NCBI GenBank assembly: GCA_002407855.1
Contig: DHPF01000008.1
Location: forward strand, 27,428 to 91,427
Direction: 5' to 3'
Source of the DNA: Bacteroidales bacterium UBA5371
Lineage (GTDB): Bacteria; Bacteroidota; Bacteroidia; Bacteroidales; P3
DNA: 64,000 bases
Shown here piece after piece: positions 60,422 through 64,000 of the stretch. Numbering within the stretch: the first letter of the stretch is position 1; each line of letters opens with the position of its first letter. The notes below the pieces were generated by a model that saw only the letters and a program-made list of their open reading frames with translations, was not told the origin of the DNA and made no database searches. The position numbers and the translations under genes were made by a program.

Positions 60422-62836
60422 ATGAAAAGCCAATTCTTAACTCTAATTCTTATTATGCTAATCCTAAACCCAGGAGTCTTTGCTCAGCAACCTATTAACA
60501 TCATTCCTCAACCTGTAAGTGTTAAAATGAGTACTAAACCAACATTTCGTTATGATTCAAATACTAAAATAATATGCAGTTTTAATTCCCCAGAGTATGA
60601 AGTTGCGGAATACTTACACTCTTTTTTGAAAAAATACAATCCCAATATCAGACCTATAGTTCCAAAGAGAGATAACCCAAAATATAGTACTTCTAACTCA
60701 ATAATTTTTGTGTTATCAAGTGATAAAACATTAGGAAAAGAAGGTTATCAAATGGATGTGCATAAGGATAAAATAATTATTTCAGCAAACCAATCAGCAG
60801 GCTTCTTTTATGCTTCTCAAACATTAATTCAAATACTTATGCCAACATGGAAAGTAGTAGACGGAACAGAACCTCTTATTCTCACAAAGGATGTCCCAAT
60901 AGGAACAATAATTGACTACCCACGTTTTGCATATAGAGGGAAGCATTTAGATTGTGCAAGGCATTTCTTCTCCACTGCCGAGATTAAACAATACTTAGAC
61001 TTACTTGCCTTTCATAAATTAAATACATTTCATTGGCACTTAACAGACGACCAAGGGTGGAGAATAGAAATAAAACAATACCCACTCTTACAAGAAACTG
61101 CCTCAAAGAGAAAACAAACCCTAATAGGCAGTTATGCAAACACTCCTCACAAATATGATAATACAGAATATGGAGGATACTATACACAAGAAGAAATAAA
61201 AGAAATAGTAGCTTATGCAAAAAAACTACATATAAATATAATACCAGAGATAGAAATGCCTGGGCATGCTCTTGCTGCTCTTTCAGCTTATCCAAACTTA
61301 GGTTGTGAAGAAAAGAATTATGAAGCAGCATGTACTTGGGGAGTATTTGAAGATGTATTCTGCACAAAGGAAGAAACCTTTATCTTTTTACAAAACGTCT
61401 TAGACGAAGTAGTTGAACTCTTCCCATCGGAGTATATTCATATTGGAGGAGATGAATGTCCAAAGGTAAAATGGAAAGCTTGTAATGTATGTCAGCAGCG
61501 AATTAGAGACAATAACCTTAAAGACGAGTATGAGTTACAATCTTACTTTATGAATAGAATAGAGGAATATTTAGAAGGAAAAGGTAAGAAAGTAATAGGT
61601 TGGGATGAGATATTAGAAGGAGGACTAAAAGGGAAGGCAACAGTAATGTCGTGGCAAGGAGAAGCAGGAGGTATAGCAGCAGCAAAATCAGGACACGATG
61701 CTATAATGACCCCCACGGCATATCTTTACTTTGACTACTACCAAAACTCTGCGGACCAAGAACCATTAGCAATAGGAGGTTTTAATCCATTAAAGAAGGT
61801 TTATAATTACGAACCAGTTCCAAAAGAGCTAACTCCTCAGGAAGCTAAGCATATAATAGGAGTTCAGGCAAACACTTGGACTGAATATATCAAGACCTTT
61901 GATAAGGTGCAATATATGGATATTCCAAGAATAGCAGCTCTTAGCGAGATAGCTTGGACACCCAAAGAGAAGAAAAACTACACCGACTTCCTGAAAAGAT
62001 TAGACTTACAAATGGGAAGATACGATAACTTAAACTATAATTACTCTACCTCACACTATGCAATAACTTCTACGACCTCAATAAATAAAAAGACTAAAAA
62101 CTTAGAAATAGCCCTAACAACGCCAATGCAAAAAGCAACCATACGCTATACCTTGGACGGAAAAGACCCTAATCAAAATAGTACAAAGTACAATAAGCCT
62201 ATCACCATAACACAAAATACAACCATTAAAGCGAAAGCATTTAGCAATCATTACAATAAAGAAGGCAATAATCAAATCTTAGTTTCACCAATACTTACAC
62301 AAACCTACTTTATAAGTAAATCCACAGGCAAGGAATATAAAATGGAAGACATAAATCCTCAATATGCAGGAACCTCCACCTACACACTTACCGACGGGAT
62401 CTTTGGAAAACGTCAAGGATATGACCAATGGGTGGGAACTTTGGGTAATGACTATAACGTTGAATTAGACCTTGGAGAAAAAACAACCATTCGTAATATT
62501 TCTATTAACTTTTTAGATGAGCAAGGCTCTTGGATATTTGCTCCTGAGCAGGTGAGCTTTAAAATCTCAACAGATGGAAAGCAATGGCAAGAAATGCAAA
62601 CAATAAATACAAAAGACATTACTCCAAACTCACAAAGTATTTACACCTACAACTCCGAAGTAAAGCATGAAATAGGAAGAACTCGCTGTGAGAATATCCC
62701 TAAATATGTTACTAAATCTTTTGATAACATAAGATATATCCGAATAGAAGCCAAAGCCATAAAGCAGTGTCCAGAAGGGCATCCTGGTTATGGTTACCCT
62801 GCCCATTGCTTTGCAGATGAGATAGTAGTAGAATAG
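60422..62836 (+). CDS. Beta-N-acetylhexosaminidase, GH20
   Basis: Exported glycosidase of 804 residues that removes terminal GlcNAc or GalNAc from glycans. A signal peptide (1-21) leads to a GH20b domain (IIPQPVSVKMST to about 160), then the GH20 barrel with DCARHFFSTAEIKQYLDLLA and HWHLTDDQGWRIEIK. The catalytic Asp344-Glu345 is in YIHIGGDECP. A chitobiase C-terminal-like domain (ATIRYTLDGKDPNQNSTKYN) and an F5/8-type carbohydrate-binding domain (LDLGEKTTIRNISINFLDEQ) follow. There is no T9SS tail, so it is periplasmic or a soluble outer-membrane-associated enzyme. It could serve peptidoglycan recycling or host/plant glycan use. Confidence 0.94.
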   Translation: MKSQFLTLILIMLILNPGVFAQQPINIIPQPVSVKMSTKPTFRYDSNTKIICSFNSPEYEVAEYLHSFLKKYNPNIRPIVPKRDNPKYSTSNSIIFVLSSDKTLGKEGYQMDVHKDKIIISANQSAGFFYASQTLIQILMPTWKVVDGTEPLILTKDVPIGTIIDYPRFAYRGKHLDCARHFFSTAEIKQYLDLLAFHKLNTFHWHLTDDQGWRIEIKQYPLLQETASKRKQTLIGSYANTPHKYDNTEYGGYYTQEEIKEIVAYAKKLHINIIPEIEMPGHALAALSAYPNLGCEEKNYEAACTWGVFEDVFCTKEETFIFLQNVLDEVVELFPSEYIHIGGDECPKVKWKACNVCQQRIRDNNLKDEYELQSYFMNRIEEYLEGKGKKVIGWDEILEGGLKGKATVMSWQGEAGGIAAAKSGHDAIMTPTAYLYFDYYQNSADQEPLAIGGFNPLKKVYNYEPVPKELTPQEAKHIIGVQANTWTEYIKTFDKVQYMDIPRIAALSEIAWTPKEKKNYTDFLKRLDLQMGRYDNLNYNYSTSHYAITSTTSINKKTKNLEIALTTPMQKATIRYTLDGKDPNQNSTKYNKPITITQNTTIKAKAFSNHYNKEGNNQILVSPILTQTYFISKSTGKEYKMEDINPQYAGTSTYTLTDGIFGKRQGYDQWVGTLGNDYNVELDLGEKTTIRNISINFLDEQGSWIFAPEQVSFKISTDGKQWQEMQTINTKDITPNSQSIYTYNSEVKHEIGRTRCENIPKYVTKSFDNIRYIRIEAKAIKQCPEGHPGYGYPAHCFADEIVVE

Positions 62837-62841
62837 GAAAA

Positions 62842-62909
62842 TAGAATCAAGAGTTAGTAAATTAGAACTTGAAGATAATTTCTTAGAATCAAGTTCTAAT
62901 TTATTAGCT
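62842..62909. repeat. 21-nt repeat with 15-bp inverted arms
   Basis: Three units, reading KIESRVS-KLELEDN-FLESSSN-LLA-stop on the plus strand. Inner arms 62858-62872 and 62889-62903 form a perfect 15-bp stem with a 16-nt loop in the convergent gap after the hexosaminidase gene; a possible terminator. Confidence 0.83.
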
Positions 62910-62927
62910 TAGGAATTGAGTTTAAGA

Positions 62928-63446
62928 CTATTTGAACTTGGAAGTGTTAGATAATATTTTCTCTTGAAGTTCTTTTATATCTATGTTTTCACCTTTAATA
63001 ATTATATCGGCCTTTTGATAAATTATTTCTCTCTTTTTTAAAAGTGTAGCCATACGTTCTTGCATATCTTCTTGGGATAAGTTATCTAAGAGAGGGCGTT
63101 TCTTTTTGGAAAGAGCCTGGCGGTGTATTATTGAACTTAATGCCATATTAATATAAACAGAAAGTCCATTCTGGTTGATTATCTCAATGTTATTATTAAA
63201 GCAAGGCAAACCGCCTCCTGTTGAAATAACACAATTATCCTTCTTTATTACCTCTAAGAGTATCTTATGTTCAAAATCTCTAAATAGTTCTTCACCATAT
63301 TTTTTGAAAAAATCGTTTATGGTGATATTATATTTATTCTCAAAGTATTTATCTGTATCAATAAACTCCATATTCATACTTTGAGCAAGTTTTTTCCCAA
63401 TGGTGCTTTTGCCAGAAAACATAAAACCGATTATAAATATATTCAT
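62928..63446 (-). CDS. aroK: Shikimate kinase
   Basis: Phosphorylates shikimate in aromatic amino acid synthesis. The P-loop is GFMFSGKST (7-15), substrate-binding Asp in FIDTDKYFE, the GGG motif in VISTGGGLPCF and the lid Arg region KKKRPLLDN. Length 172 is standard. It is 21 nt downstream of tsaD on the same strand, so the two are likely cotranscribed. Confidence 0.95.
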   Translation of the reverse strand: MNIFIIGFMFSGKSTIGKKLAQSMNMEFIDTDKYFENKYNITINDFFKKYGEELFRDFEHKILLEVIKKDNCVISTGGGLPCFNNNIEIINQNGLSVYINMALSSIIHRQALSKKKRPLLDNLSQEDMQERMATLLKKREIIYQKADIIIKGENIDIKELQEKILSNTSKFK

Positions 63447-63467
63447 CTTTCGTTAATATTTTTTTAC

Positions 63468-64000
63468 TTAACGTGCATAAGCTGTTTTGTCTAACGTAGT
63501 AAAGTCTTTACGAAGATATTTGTATTGTCCTGCAACGGCAACCATTGCTGCATTGTCGGTTGTGTAGGCAAAAGGAGGGATAAATACATTCCAATTATTT
63601 TCTTTCCCCATTTCAATTAGTTTCTCTCTTAAATACGAATTAGCCGAAACTCCACCTGCAATTGCAATATCTCTAACTTTTAGGTCTTTTGCCGCTTTTT
63701 TCATCTTCTTTAAAAGCATTGATACCACTCTATGTTGAACAGAAGCACATATATCGTTAATATTCTCTTCCAAAAAGAGAGGGTTTCCTTTCAACTTATC
63801 TCTAAGGGTGTATAGAATGCTTGTTTTTACTCCTGAGAAGCTATAATCGTAGTTTGGCATATTGGATTCTGCAAAATGAAGTGCATTAATATTACCTGTT
63901 TTTGCTAATTTATCAATATGAGGTCCACCTGGGTAGGGCAGGGAAAGGATTTTTGCAACCTTGTCAAAGGTTTCGCCTGCGGCATCATCAATTGTCTTTC
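63468..64000 (-). CDS. tsaD: TsaD, t6A37 threonylcarbamoyl transferase (partial, C-terminal part)
   Basis: The gene enters from the right edge; about 177 C-terminal residues of the usual 340 are present. Reading back from MPNYDYSFSGVKTSILYTLR the frame is open to the edge with TIDDAAGETFDKVAKILSLP and YPGGPHIDKLAK, the diagnostic TsaD segment. IAIAGGVSANSYLRE and FAYTTDNAAMVAVAGQYKY complete the ASKHA core. It transfers threonylcarbamoyl to A37 with TsaB, which is also in this window. The N-terminal metal-binding HxxxH region lies outside. Confidence 0.95.
   Translation of the reverse strand, partial: KTIDDAAGETFDKVAKILSLPYPGGPHIDKLAKTGNINALHFAESNMPNYDYSFSGVKTSILYTLRDKLKGNPLFLEENINDICASVQHRVVSMLLKKMKKAAKDLKVRDIAIAGGVSANSYLREKLIEMGKENNWNVFIPPFAYTTDNAAMVAVAGQYKYLRKDFTTLDKTAYAR

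Noticed and set aside
60984..61367. Minus-strand open frame inside the hexosaminidase gene
   Set aside because: It is opposite the conserved GH20 core, and its composition fits a shadow frame.

Overview
The window comes from an AT-rich member of the Bacteroidota (about one third G+C, judged by eye), most likely Bacteroidales-like. The evidence is: promoters of the Bacteroidota type (TTTG about 20 nt before TAnnTTTG) ahead of many genes; a type A and a type B T9SS sorting domain on two secreted proteins; a GldH-like lipoprotein; a DUF4290 protein directly before murA; a long LepB with an extra N-terminal membrane region; a TonB receptor with a carboxypeptidase-like N-terminal domain; and MurA with Asp in place of the catalytic Cys. 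Fe-S serine dehydratase, a methylmalonyl-CoA mutase subunit and GTP-type PEPCK suggest a fermentative or propionate-forming metabolism, which is an inference. No species can be named.

Layout, left to right. 0-5 kb: sdaA, an MBOAT plus AlgJ/AlgX-like O-acetylation pair, tRNA-Arg(CCG), a CPBP protease. 5-13 kb: UvrD/PcrA helicase, DUF4290, murA, divergent oxyR and peroxiredoxin, an OmpA-family protein. 13-18 kb: purC, gldH-like, uvrC, facing a LuxC-type acyl-CoA reductase. 19-24 kb: a TonB receptor with a small double-Cys HMA-like protein (probable metal uptake), a TPR protein, tsaC, tRNA-Leu(GAG). 25-29 kb: tsaB, a complete DpnII-type restriction-modification cassette (D12-class methylase, nuclease, beta-class methylase), trmB. 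29-37 kb: a TPR protein, an MFS exporter, a 1005-residue BspA-like T9SS surface protein, the methylmalonyl-CoA mutase small subunit. 37-42 kb: an orphan OmpR-type regulator, lepB, ctpA, a small lipoprotein and a copied ctpA tail. 42-49 kb: YgiQ radical SAM, hutH, ruvB, Usp, SPOR protein, M20 dipeptidase. 49-64 kb: a polytopic membrane protein, valS, DUF4139, pckG, a type B T9SS protein, GH20 hexosaminidase, aroK, and tsaD running off the right edge.

The most unusual feature is not a gene. About ten intergenic gaps hold arrays with a 21-nt period (AAATTA followed by 15 variable bases). In one orientation the arrays are stop-free and would encode coiled-coil-like heptads (KLESRVS, KLSSEKN, LLKLDFS), usually without a start codon. 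They vary as direct arrays or long hairpins, and most lie just past a stop codon. A second scale of structure is an apparent tenfold shortage of GATC across the whole window, matching the resident GATC-type restriction system.
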